Part shown: positions 16,318 through 23,589 of the stretch, one piece after another | Position numbering within the stretch: the first letter of the stretch is position 1 | Layout: every line of letters starts with the position of its first letter | Assembly (NCBI GenBank): GCA_947629565.1 | Contig: CANREG010000006.1 | Location: 1 to 63,992, forward strand | Direction: 5' to 3' | Length of the DNA stretch: 63,992 nucleotides | From: an uncultured Lachnospiraceae bacterium | GTDB lineage: Bacteria; Bacillota; Clostridia; Lachnospirales; Lachnospiraceae | Notes under the pieces: generated by a model | Told to the model about the DNA's origin: nothing | Databases searched by the model: none | The model's input: the letters and a program-made list of their open reading frames with translations, nothing else | Made by a program: the position numbers and the translations under genes

Positions 16318-17121
16318 TTATGAAAGGTCTTCCCGGGTATATTGCAAAATCCGGTCGGAGATGGAAATGGCGTCGTATATGCGGCGGTATTCCTCAGAGG
16401 AATATTCGTTGATATAATTCTTCACGTATTTTTTGCGGATTCCCTTGGCAGATAGTGTGTCTACGGCTTTATTGTATGCGATGGCGGCGGTTATCTTGTC
16501 GGGGTAGCGGCCTACAAGGAAATTTCCCCGTATGTGGATGACACATTCGTACAGAGTATGCGTATCCTGTTCTATGCAGGTTACGCCCATATACTCGTTG
16601 ATGATGCGGATATTTTCATAGCGGAAATCACATTCGTTTTGATTGACAAAGAGATAGTCCTTTCCTTTTTTGGCGTAGCTTTTAATGCCGTAGCGGGACA
16701 GGATGCTGTATTGGCTTCCATAGTCGCAGATAAAATAATAGCCGCCCCGTGTCTGTATTTTGTGGTCTGCATAGAAAAACAAGTCTTCCCGGTCAAAGAT
16801 TAGATACCGCTCCGGGGAGAGATAGTAATAAAAGTATCCGGTCTGTAGATAAATGGGCGTTTTAAAATAGATTCCCGTGTTCCGGTAATTCATAAGGATA
16901 ACAAATTTGCTGAAATCCAGCGCAAAATCACTGGAATAATCCTCTAACCGGTATTTCCCCTCCCTTACGATTGCCACGGCTTCCCGGTAAGCCTGTCCGG
17001 CTTCTTCCTCTGTAGGGAAGCTTCCCAGGCTCACATGTTTTGACTGAATCGTCATGGATGAGCGGTAATAGATTGTCCCGTCTTTCTTGGCTGTTTTTGC
17101 AACCCCTGGCAGATATCCCAT
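16318..17121 (-). CDS. AP2-like DNA-binding protein with two AP2-type modules and an HNH-like remnant
   Basis: Role not known. The 267-aa product begins MGYLPGVAKTAKKDGTIYYR. An N-terminal AP2-like three-strand/helix module spans about 14-50 (IYYRSSMTIQSKHVSLGSFP, then EEEAGQAYREAV). A second, diverged one spans about 190-228 (ECVIHIRGNFLVGRYPDKIT, AAIAYNKAVD). Between them, YENIRIINEYMGV resembles the end of an HNH homing-endonuclease module (ENLRI...N), but the catalytic His residues are not seen. This is the AP2/HNH layout of phage endonucleases without an evident nuclease. It could be a domesticated regulator. The start has AAGGAGGA at good spacing. It is divergent from the 3D-domain gene. 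Confidence 0.7.
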   Translation of the reverse strand: MGYLPGVAKTAKKDGTIYYRSSMTIQSKHVSLGSFPTEEEAGQAYREAVAIVREGKYRLEDYSSDFALDFSKFVILMNYRNTGIYFKTPIYLQTGYFYYYLSPERYLIFDREDLFFYADHKIQTRGGYYFICDYGSQYSILSRYGIKSYAKKGKDYLFVNQNECDFRYENIRIINEYMGVTCIEQDTHTLYECVIHIRGNFLVGRYPDKITAAIAYNKAVDTLSAKGIRKKYVKNYINEYSSEEYRRIYDAISISDRILQYTREDLS

Positions 17122-17171
17122 AAATCCTCCTTAACTGGAATACAATGATTATTACAAAAAAATATATATAT

Positions 17172-17200
17172 ATAATAATTGTAAATTATAAAAAAATCAA
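17172..17200 (-). promoter_or_regulatory. Possible promoter of the AP2-like gene
   Basis: On the minus strand, TTGATT (17200-17195), 17 bases, TATTAT (17177-17172). It sits in a very AT-rich tract, so other -10 boxes are possible. Confidence 0.5.
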
Positions 17201-17225
17201 TATACATCCTGGTAAGATAAAATGC

Positions 17226-17254
17226 TTGACCTTTTGATATGGAAAATTTATAAT
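17226..17254 (+). promoter_or_regulatory. Promoter of the 3D-domain gene
   Basis: TTGACC (17226-17231), 17 bases, TATAAT (17249-17254). Confidence 0.78.
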
Positions 17255-17298
17255 TATTATATGTGTCTATATAAATATGAGATAGAAGGCGGTTTGCA

Positions 17299-18177
17299 AT
17301 GAAAGGAAAGGTTCGTATATCCACGATTGTTGGGATTGTCATTCTCGCAGCATTTGCGGTATTTCTGGTGTTCTTTGGATATCGGGTGGTGGTAACCTCC
17401 GGCGAACTTCCGGGAAAGCTTGGCAGTGTTTCCGAGTCGGCAAAGAACTGCGGATACGATGCGCCTGTACTGGCAAAAGTACAGAAGGTGGAATATGATA
17501 CAATGAAATACGGCTATATGGATGATCTGCTGTTGGCGCAGATGGATTTTTTGGATCGGCATTATGAATCCCAACGGATGGATGAAGTAAGAGCGATCAA
17601 TGACCTGACGGCTATGAGCCTGAAAACGGCGGACAAGCTGGCTTATGAGCAGGCAAAAGCAGAAAAAGAGGAAGCGGATCGACAGGCAAGATTAGCTGCG
17701 CAGATGGCCGAGCAGGCAAGACAGGCGAAGATCAGGGCGCTTGCAGACGCTATGTTAAGGGAAGAACAGGGAGAAAATGAGCAGATTCCCATAGATACCG
17801 GCGACAGCAGTGATACAGGCTCCGGCTCAACTAAGTCCAGAGGCGGCAAGCAGGGCAAGCCGGTATATGCGGATTCCCATGGGGAAAGTCTTGGCAAGTT
17901 CGTCATTACCGCTTATTGTACCTGCCGGGTATGCTGCGGCGTCTATTCCGGAAGAAATCGTACCGCCAGCGGTACGGTTCCTACTTCCAACCATACCATA
18001 GCAGTGGATACCAGCGTGATTCCATTTGGCACCAAAGTAGTCATCAATGGACAGGTCTATGTGGCGGAGGACCGGGGAGGAGCCATTAAGGGAAAGCGTA
18101 TCGATATGTTTTTCATGACGCATAAAGAAGCTACCCGCTGGGGAAGAAAAACCATGGAGGTATATTTGGCAGAATAA
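17299..18177 (+). CDS. Membrane-anchored 3D-domain protein, putative cell-wall lytic enzyme
   Basis: 292 aa. One N-terminal membrane anchor (about 8-28), a helical coiled-coil region rich in Lys, Glu and Ala (about 100-160), a flexible Gly/Ser linker, and a C-terminal 3D domain (about 198-292). The 3D domain has the double-psi barrel of MltA/RpfB-type muralytic enzymes. Its acidic residues are seen in AVDTSVIPFGTKV, VAEDRGGAI and GKRIDMFF. Cys residues in YCTCRVCCG may bind metal or form a disulfide. It likely acts on peptidoglycan outside the membrane, by family inference. GGCGG-type RBS. Single-gene unit with its own promoter. Confidence 0.85.
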   Translation: MKGKVRISTIVGIVILAAFAVFLVFFGYRVVVTSGELPGKLGSVSESAKNCGYDAPVLAKVQKVEYDTMKYGYMDDLLLAQMDFLDRHYESQRMDEVRAINDLTAMSLKTADKLAYEQAKAEKEEADRQARLAAQMAEQARQAKIRALADAMLREEQGENEQIPIDTGDSSDTGSGSTKSRGGKQGKPVYADSHGESLGKFVITAYCTCRVCCGVYSGRNRTASGTVPTSNHTIAVDTSVIPFGTKVVINGQVYVAEDRGGAIKGKRIDMFFMTHKEATRWGRKTMEVYLAE

Positions 18178-18218
18178 CAGACAAGGTAAAGCTTTGATGA
18201 GAACTTTACGTCTGTCTG
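18178..18218 (+). other. Intergenic hairpin without a T run
   Basis: CAGACAAGGTAAAG (18178-18191) pairs with CTTTACGTCTGTCTG (18204-18218). No poly-T follows, so it is not a standard terminator. It lies 30 bases before thrC and may be a processing, attenuation or stability element. Confidence 0.6.
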
Positions 18219-18248
18219 GTACAAGATAAAAGAAAAGAGGATATAAAG

Positions 18249-19736
18249 ATGGCAGTAACTTATAAGAGTACGCGCAACAGTAACGAAACGGCAACGGCAT
18301 CCCAGGCGATATTAAAAGGTCTGGCAGAGAATGGAGGGCTTTTTGTCCCGGACCATATTCCGGCGTTGGATGTGGATTTGGAAAAGCTTTCCGGAATGGA
18401 CTACCGCCAGGTGGCCTATGAGGTGATGAGCCGGATGCTCACGGATTTTACAGAAGAAGAATTAAAATACTGTATTGACCACGCATATGATAAGAAGTTT
18501 GATACAGAGGCAATCGCGCCTGTGGTAAAGAAGGCGGGGGCGTATTATCTGGAATTATTCCATGGCTCCACCATTGCCTTTAAAGATATGGCGTTATCCA
18601 TACTGCCCTATCTTTTAGTCACTTCCGCAAAAAAGAATCATATTAAGAATGAAATTGTAATATTGACGGCGACCTCCGGGGATACGGGCAAGGCGGCGTT
18701 AGCCGGATTTGCAGATGTTCCCGGCACCCGGATTATTGTCTTTTATCCGAAGAACGGCGTCAGTCCGATTCAGGAAAAGCAGATGGTAACCCAGAAGGGA
18801 GACAATACGGCGGTTGTTGGGATTATCGGTAACTTTGATGATGCCCAGACCGGAGTGAAGAAGATGTTTAGCGACAAGACGTTAGAAGCAGAGATGGATA
18901 AAAAGGGCTTCCAGTTCTCCTCTGCCAATTCCATTAACATCGGGCGCTTGGTTCCCCAGATGGTATATTATGTGTATGCTTATACCAGGCTGGTCGCAAA
19001 AGGGGATATAAAAGCAGGAGACAAGATTAATGTGGTGGTGCCTACCGGTAACTTCGGGAATATCCTAGCCGCATATTATGCGAAGGAGATGGGACTTCCG
19101 ATTGCCAGGTTTATCTGCGCCTCTAACGAGAATAAGGTGTTATATGATTTCTTTGAGACCGGTGTCTATGATAAGAACAGAGAGTTTATTCTGACCACAT
19201 CGCCGTCCATGGATATTTTGATTTCCAGCAATTTAGAGCGGCTCATTTACCGGATTGCGGGAGAGGATTCCGCAAAGAACAGCGAGCTGATGAAAGCGCT
19301 GACCACAGAGGGAAGATATGAGATTACCGGTGAGATGAAGAGCAGGCTTTCTGAATTTTACGGCAACTACGCCACAGAGCAGGAGTGTGCCGGTACGATT
19401 CGGAAGGTATATGAGAGCGACGGTTATATTATGGATACCCATACGGCAGTGGCTTCCGCCGTCTATGACAAATATGTGGCCGCAACCGGCGATCATACGC
19501 CGGCAGTTATCGCTTCTACAGCCAGTCCCTACAAATTTACCAGAAGCGTTATGGAGGCCATTGGCGGACAGTGTGATGAGAAGTCGGACTTTGAATTGGT
19601 GGACGAGCTGAACCGGATTTCCGGCGTAAAGGTTCCAAAGGCAGTGGAGGATATCCGCAGCGCGCCGGTGCTTCACGATACGGTGTGCGACAAGAGCGAG
19701 ATGGAGAGCATCGTCAGAAAGATTTTGGCGCTGTAG
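18249..19736 (+). CDS. thrC: Threonine synthase
   Basis: PLP enzyme converting O-phosphohomoserine to threonine. The 495-aa length and the pattern MAVTYKSTRNSNETATASQA, GGLFVP, and the PLP lysine in FHGSTIAFKDMALS (about 100-113) fit the long ThrC type found in E. coli and Clostridia. The phosphate-binding TATSGDTGKAAL and the conserved VPTGNFGNILAAYYA follow. It stands alone, without hom or thrB nearby. No T-box leader is seen in the 71-base upstream gap. Confidence 0.95.
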   Translation: MAVTYKSTRNSNETATASQAILKGLAENGGLFVPDHIPALDVDLEKLSGMDYRQVAYEVMSRMLTDFTEEELKYCIDHAYDKKFDTEAIAPVVKKAGAYYLELFHGSTIAFKDMALSILPYLLVTSAKKNHIKNEIVILTATSGDTGKAALAGFADVPGTRIIVFYPKNGVSPIQEKQMVTQKGDNTAVVGIIGNFDDAQTGVKKMFSDKTLEAEMDKKGFQFSSANSINIGRLVPQMVYYVYAYTRLVAKGDIKAGDKINVVVPTGNFGNILAAYYAKEMGLPIARFICASNENKVLYDFFETGVYDKNREFILTTSPSMDILISSNLERLIYRIAGEDSAKNSELMKALTTEGRYEITGEMKSRLSEFYGNYATEQECAGTIRKVYESDGYIMDTHTAVASAVYDKYVAATGDHTPAVIASTASPYKFTRSVMEAIGGQCDEKSDFELVDELNRISGVKVPKAVEDIRSAPVLHDTVCDKSEMESIVRKILAL

Positions 19737-19816
19737 GCAGACTGCGTATTTTAAGAGCAGAATCGAATAACAGACAGTTCGTTTGTACCATCCTGTCTAT
19801 AAATAAAACCAGGACT

Positions 19817-19864
19817 GAAGGCGCTTTTGTTCCGGCCTTGTCCGGGGGAAGGCGCCTTTCGTTG
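19817..19864 (+). terminator. Terminator after thrC
   Basis: GAAGGCGC (19817-19824) pairs with GCGCCTT near 19852-19858, followed by a short broken T run. Confidence 0.6.
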
Positions 19865-19943
19865 ATAAATGCCTGTGTAATCATGAGAGGTTGGCTCATT
19901 GCATTTTGCCGTTTGGCAGCTATGATAAAAAAGGAGAAGAAGT

Positions 19944-20363
19944 ATGTATACATTGCAGACCAGCGCCTGTTTTGACAGCGCACATTTTTTAAAAGGATAT
20001 GAGGGAAAATGCAGCAATATCCACGGCCACCGCTGGCGCGTGGAGGCCACAGTGGCAGCAGAGGAAGTGGCGGAGGAAGGCCAGGAGCGGGGAATGGTTG
20101 TGGATTTTAAGGTGTTAAAGGAGGCGCTGTCGGCGCTTACGGAGGAGTTTGACCACAGCCTGATTATCGAGGCGGGAAGCCTTAAGGAGGAGACGAAGAA
20201 GGCGCTGCTTGATGAGGATTTTCGCTTAGTGGAGCTGCCCTTCCGGCCAACGGCAGAGAATCTGGCCCGGTACTTTTATGAGGAGATAGAAAAACAGGGC
20301 TATGGAGTGATGCTCGTCAAGGTATATGAGACGCCGAATAACTGTGCGTCTTATACTGCTTAA
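19944..20363 (+). CDS. queD: 6-carboxy-5,6,7,8-tetrahydropterin synthase
   Basis: Converts 7,8-dihydroneopterin triphosphate to 6-carboxytetrahydropterin, the second step of preQ0 synthesis. The 139-aa T-fold protein has the zinc ligand H in FDSAHFLKG plus IHGH (about 27-30), the catalytic Cys in KCSNIHGH, and the Glu of KVYETPNN. RBS AAGGAGA. First gene of queD-queE-folE-queC. No preQ1 riboswitch matching the known classes is visible upstream. Confidence 0.95.
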   Translation: MYTLQTSACFDSAHFLKGYEGKCSNIHGHRWRVEATVAAEEVAEEGQERGMVVDFKVLKEALSALTEEFDHSLIIEAGSLKEETKKALLDEDFRLVELPFRPTAENLARYFYEEIEKQGYGVMLVKVYETPNNCASYTA

Positions 20364-20398
20364 TTTCCGGAATAAGAAAATGAAATCAGGTGAGAAAT

Positions 20399-21073
20399 AT
20401 GAATACGCTTCCTGTTGTGGAGCATTTTATCAGTATTAACGGGGAGGGCCGCAGGGCCGGGCAGTTAGCGCTGTTTATCCGCTTTGCAGGCTGTAATTTA
20501 AACTGTGAATATTGCGATACGAAGTGGGCCAATGAGCCGGGCGTGCATTATGAGGCGTATGCCCCGGACAAGCTGGCGGCTATGGCTTATGACTCTGGCA
20601 TAAAAAATATTACCTTAACCGGCGGCGAACCGCTTTTGCAGCCGGGAATGAAGACGCTTTTGCATCTGTTTCGGCAGCAGCCCAAGATCAATGTGGAGAT
20701 TGAGACCAACGGCAGTGTGGATATTGTGCCGTTTATGGAAAAGGGGCGGGACAATGTGACATTTACTCTGGATTACAAAACCGGGGCCAGCGGCATGGAG
20801 GATAAAATGTGTCTGTCCAATTACCGGAATCTGCGAAGCGCCGATACGGTGAAATTCGTGGTTGGAAGCCGGGCGGATATGGAACGGGCAAAGGAAATCA
20901 TAGAGACATACCGTCTGAAGGAGAAAGGCTGCGGCATCTACTTAAGTCCCTGTTTTGGGAAGATAGAGCCTGTGGAAATCGTGGAGTTTTTAGTGGAAAA
21001 CCGGATGAATGAGGCAGCCTTGCAGCTTCAGCTTCATAAATTCATCTGGGACCCGGACAGAAGAGGGGTATAG
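20399..21073 (+). CDS. queE: 7-carboxy-7-deazaguanine synthase (radical SAM)
   Basis: Radical SAM enzyme that contracts the pterin ring to 7-carboxy-7-deazaguanine. The 4Fe-4S/SAM cysteines are in GCNLNCEYCDT (about 30-40). The substrate and SAM motif ITLTGGEPLLQ follows, and SINGEGRRAG is the expected N-terminal signature. 224 aa from the ATG at 20399, behind AGGTGAG. The GTG at 20390 is a less likely start. Confidence 0.95.
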   Translation: MNTLPVVEHFISINGEGRRAGQLALFIRFAGCNLNCEYCDTKWANEPGVHYEAYAPDKLAAMAYDSGIKNITLTGGEPLLQPGMKTLLHLFRQQPKINVEIETNGSVDIVPFMEKGRDNVTFTLDYKTGASGMEDKMCLSNYRNLRSADTVKFVVGSRADMERAKEIIETYRLKEKGCGIYLSPCFGKIEPVEIVEFLVENRMNEAALQLQLHKFIWDPDRRGV

Positions 21074-21110
21074 GGCGGTGTTAAAATGACACCGGGAAAG
21101 GAAGGATAAA

Positions 21111-21689
21111 ATGGCAATTGACCAGAATGCAATAAAGGAGCATATACGCGGAATTCTTGCGGCGTTAGGGGATGATCCGGACCGGGAGGGATTAAAGGAT
21201 ACGCCGGACCGGGTGGCGAGAATGTACGCAGAGGTTTTTGAGGGAATGAATTACAGCAATGATGAGATTGCAGAGATGTTTTCCAAAAACTTTGCCGTGC
21301 CGCAGACAGGAAGCGGCGATATGGTGGTGGTAAAGGACATCGATGTATTTAGCTATTGTGAACATCATTTAGCCCTGATGTATGATATGAAGGTGACTGT
21401 GGCTTATATTCCGAAAGGGAAGGTAATCGGGCTTAGCAAGATTGCCAGAATTGCAGATATGGCGGCCAAACGGTTACAGCTTCAGGAGAGGATCGGAACG
21501 GATATTGCGGAGATTATCAGCAAAGCCACCGGCTCTGAGGATGTGGCGGTCTATATTGAGGGCAGCCACAGCTGCATGACCGCAAGAGGAATTAAAAAGC
21601 CGGGGGCAAAGACGGTAACGACTACATTGCGGGGAAGATTTGAAACAGAGGCAGAGCTGCAAAACCGGTTTCTTTTAGCTGTCAGATAA
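21111..21689 (+). CDS. folE: GTP cyclohydrolase I
   Basis: Makes dihydroneopterin triphosphate from GTP, feeding folate and, in this operon, preQ0. The zinc ligands are seen in [11 protein letters not shown] (C and H) and in HSCMTARG. Other family motifs are TPDRVARMY and GLSKIARI. The length of 192 aa is typical. Its place between queE and queC points mainly to queuosine precursor supply. Confidence 0.96.
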   Translation: MAIDQNAIKEHIRGILAALGDDPDREGLKDTPDRVARMYAEVFEGMNYSNDEIAEMFSKNFAVPQTGSGDMVVVKDIDVFSYCEHHLALMYDMKVTVAYIPKGKVIGLSKIARIADMAAKRLQLQERIGTDIAEIISKATGSEDVAVYIEGSHSCMTARGIKKPGAKTVTTTLRGRFETEAELQNRFLLAVR

Positions 21690-21712
21690 GAATTGTTTAA
21701 GGGATTGTATCC

Positions 21713-21741
21713 TTGACATATAGGGAGCTATCCTGTAAATT
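21713..21741 (+). promoter_or_regulatory. Possible internal promoter of queC
   Basis: TTGACA (21713-21718), 17 bases, TAAATT (21736-21741), in the 71-base gap between folE and queC. Confidence 0.55.
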
Positions 21742-21766
21742 GGATATAAAAGGAAGGTAGATGGAA

Positions 21767-22450
21767 ATGAATATGAACACCAGGAATAAGGATGGGGCAG
21801 TGGTTGTATTTAGCGGCGGTCAGGACAGTACCACCTGCCTGTTATGGGCAATGAAACGTTACCGGGAGGTATTGGCCGTATCCTTTGATTATGGACAAAG
21901 ACATAAGGCTGAATTAGAGTGTGCCGAAAAGATTGCAAAGCAGCTTCAGGTGGAGTGGCATGTGTTGGATATGTCCCTGTTAAACCAGTTAGCGCCAAAT
22001 TCCCTGACCAGGGCGGATATCAGCGTGGACGAGGAGGCCCCTGACGAGGGAGCACCCAACAGTGTGGTGGATGGACGGAATATGCTGTTTTTAACCTTTG
22101 CCGCTGTATTTGCCAAGCAAAGGGGGATTACGGATTTGATTACCGGCGTGTCACAGAGCGATTTTTCCGGGTATCCGGACTGCCGGGATGTATTTGTGAA
22201 ATCTTTAAATGCGACGCTGAATCTGGCAATGGATTATACCTTCTGCATAGAAACTCCGTTGATGTGGATTGACAAGGCGGATACGTGGAAGCTGGCAGAA
22301 GAATTAGGGGGACTTGAATTAGTGCGGACAGAGACACTTACCTGTTACAATGGGGTAAAGGGGGATGGCTGCGGCAACTGTCCAAGCTGTAAGCTAAGAC
22401 GGCAGGGCTATGAAGAATTTGTCCGCCGTTATGGGAAAAATATCAGCTGA
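21767..22450 (+). CDS. queC: 7-cyano-7-deazaguanine (preQ0) synthase
   Basis: ATP-dependent conversion of 7-carboxy-7-deazaguanine to preQ0. The PP-loop [13 protein letters not shown] is near the N-terminus. [12 protein letters not shown] is a QueC signature, and the C-terminal zinc knuckle is [14 protein letters not shown] with an upstream Cys ([15 protein letters not shown]). Three in-frame ATGs (21761, 21767, 21773) follow AAAGGAAGG; 21767 is best spaced. It completes the route to preQ0. queF for preQ1 is not in the window. Confidence 0.95.
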   Translation: MNMNTRNKDGAVVVFSGGQDSTTCLLWAMKRYREVLAVSFDYGQRHKAELECAEKIAKQLQVEWHVLDMSLLNQLAPNSLTRADISVDEEAPDEGAPNSVVDGRNMLFLTFAAVFAKQRGITDLITGVSQSDFSGYPDCRDVFVKSLNATLNLAMDYTFCIETPLMWIDKADTWKLAEELGGLELVRTETLTCYNGVKGDGCGNCPSCKLRRQGYEEFVRRYGKNIS

Positions 22451-22455
22451 TTTCA

Positions 22456-22483
22456 TTGTGATTTCATGGTGTTGTGGTATAAT
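22456..22483 (+). promoter_or_regulatory. Promoter of the cysD leader
   Basis: TTGTGA (22456-22461), 16 bases, TATAAT (22478-22483). Transcription would start near 22490, just before the structured region. Confidence 0.65.
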
Positions 22484-22498
22484 ATCCATGAATGCAAT

Positions 22499-22622
22499 AA
22501 GCCGTGTGGAGATGGCGAATGACAAAGCGGCTGCTTGCAGACAGATTTGTCAGACGACATCGACATAGGGCGCAAGCCCGTGACCGAGAGAACACGAAGT
22601 GTTCACGAGGGATGCACGGCTT
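22499..22622 (+). ncRNA. Unassigned structured RNA leader upstream of cysD
   Basis: AAGCCGTG (22499-22506) pairs with CACGGCTT (22615-22622), closing a domain with several local stems: CTGCTTGCAG (22531-22540), GACAGATTTGTC (22540-22551), GGGCGCAAGCCC with a GNRA loop (22568-22579), and GAACAC-GAA-GTGTTC (22590-22604). It does not match riboswitch classes I can recall. A 26-codon frame (22488-22568) with two Cys codons crosses its 5' half, but it lacks an RBS and starts at the predicted transcript start. The RNA could be a riboswitch, an attenuator or an independent small RNA. Confidence 0.55.
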
Positions 22623-22632
22623 AACGAAAAGA

Positions 22633-22641
22633 TGATATAAT
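22633..22641 (+). promoter_or_regulatory. Possible second promoter of cysD (extended -10)
   Basis: TG-A-TATAAT just after the structured leader. A small hairpin, CATTGC-TTTTT-GCAATG, then sits before the cysD RBS. If this promoter is used, the upstream RNA may be separate. Confidence 0.4.
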
Positions 22642-22694
22642 CAATAACTAAAGTACATTGCTTTTTGCAATGAATATAGAAGAAGGAGAAGGAT

Positions 22695-23588
22695 ATGGAT
22701 CATTTAGATGAATTAGAAGCAGAGGCAATTTATATCATGAGGGAAGTGGTTGCTGAATGTGAGAAACCGGTTATGCTGTATTCCATTGGAAAGGATTCAT
22801 CGGTTATGCTGCATTTGGCTATGAAGGCTTTCTATCCGGAAAAGCCGCCATTTCCCTTTTTGCATGTGAATACCACATGGAAGTTTAAGGAGATGATTGC
22901 CTTTCGGGACAAGACGGCTAAGGATTTAGGCATTGAGATGCTTGAGTATATCAATGAGGAGGGTGTTAAGCAGGGAATCAATCCTTTTGACCATGGGGCT
23001 TCTTACACGGATATTATGAAGACGCAGGCGTTAAAGCAGGCTCTCGATAAGTATGGCTTTACCGCTGCTTTTGGCGGGGGAAGACGTGATGAGGAGAAAT
23101 CAAGGGCCAAGGAGCGGGTATTTTCTTTCCGGAATGAGAACCATGCCTGGGATCCGAAGAACCAGAGACCGGAGCTTTGGAATTTCTATAACACACAGAT
23201 TAATAAAGGGGAGAGCATCCGGGTATTTCCTCTTTCCAACTGGACGGAAAAGGATATCTGGCAGTATATCAAGAGAGAGAATATTCCTATTGTTTCCCTT
23301 TATTATTCCGCAGTCAGGCCTGTGGTAGAGCGGGATGGCAATTTAATCATGGTCGATGACGACAGGATGAAGCTGCGGCCCGGTGAAAAGGTGGAGAATA
23401 AAATGGTGCGCTTCCGTACCCTTGGCTGCTATCCTCTTTCCGGAGCGGTAGAATCCAATGCGGTAACCTTGGATGAGATTATTGAGGAGACGTTAGCCTC
23501 TGTGGAATCAGAGAGGACAAGCCGGGTTATTGACTCTGACGGCGGTGCGGCAAGTATGGAAAGAAGAAAGAGAGAGGGGTATTTTTAA
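22695..23588 (+). CDS. cysD: Sulfate adenylyltransferase subunit 2
   Basis: The catalytic small subunit of ATP sulfurylase, making adenosine phosphosulfate (APS) from ATP and sulfate. The PP-loop signature [18 protein letters not shown] (about 30-47) and [27 protein letters not shown] and [12 protein letters not shown] are CysD hallmarks. 297 aa, AGAAGGAGAAGG RBS. One base separates it from cysNC, so the two form a translationally coupled pair. Its leader may regulate expression. Confidence 0.96.
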   Translation: MDHLDELEAEAIYIMREVVAECEKPVMLYSIGKDSSVMLHLAMKAFYPEKPPFPFLHVNTTWKFKEMIAFRDKTAKDLGIEMLEYINEEGVKQGINPFDHGASYTDIMKTQALKQALDKYGFTAAFGGGRRDEEKSRAKERVFSFRNENHAWDPKNQRPELWNFYNTQINKGESIRVFPLSNWTEKDIWQYIKRENIPIVSLYYSAVRPVVERDGNLIMVDDDRMKLRPGEKVENKMVRFRTLGCYPLSGAVESNAVTLDEIIEETLASVESERTSRVIDSDGGAASMERRKREGYF

Positions 23589-23589
23589 T

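Noticed and set aside
18178-18248. T-box leader before thrC
   Set aside because: The gap is too short and the T-box consensus is absent.
19862-19943. preQ1 riboswitch upstream of queD
   Set aside because: The stretch has GAGAGGTTGG and an A-rich run before the RBS, which is reminiscent, but the partner CCTC stem and the preQ1-I tail order are missing, and it does not fit class II as I remember it.
23530-23589. Longer N-terminus for CysNC overlapping cysD
   Set aside because: The frame is open, but the CysN family starts near the MNDQLLKFITCGSVDDGKS segment and the ATG at 23590 fits close coupling.
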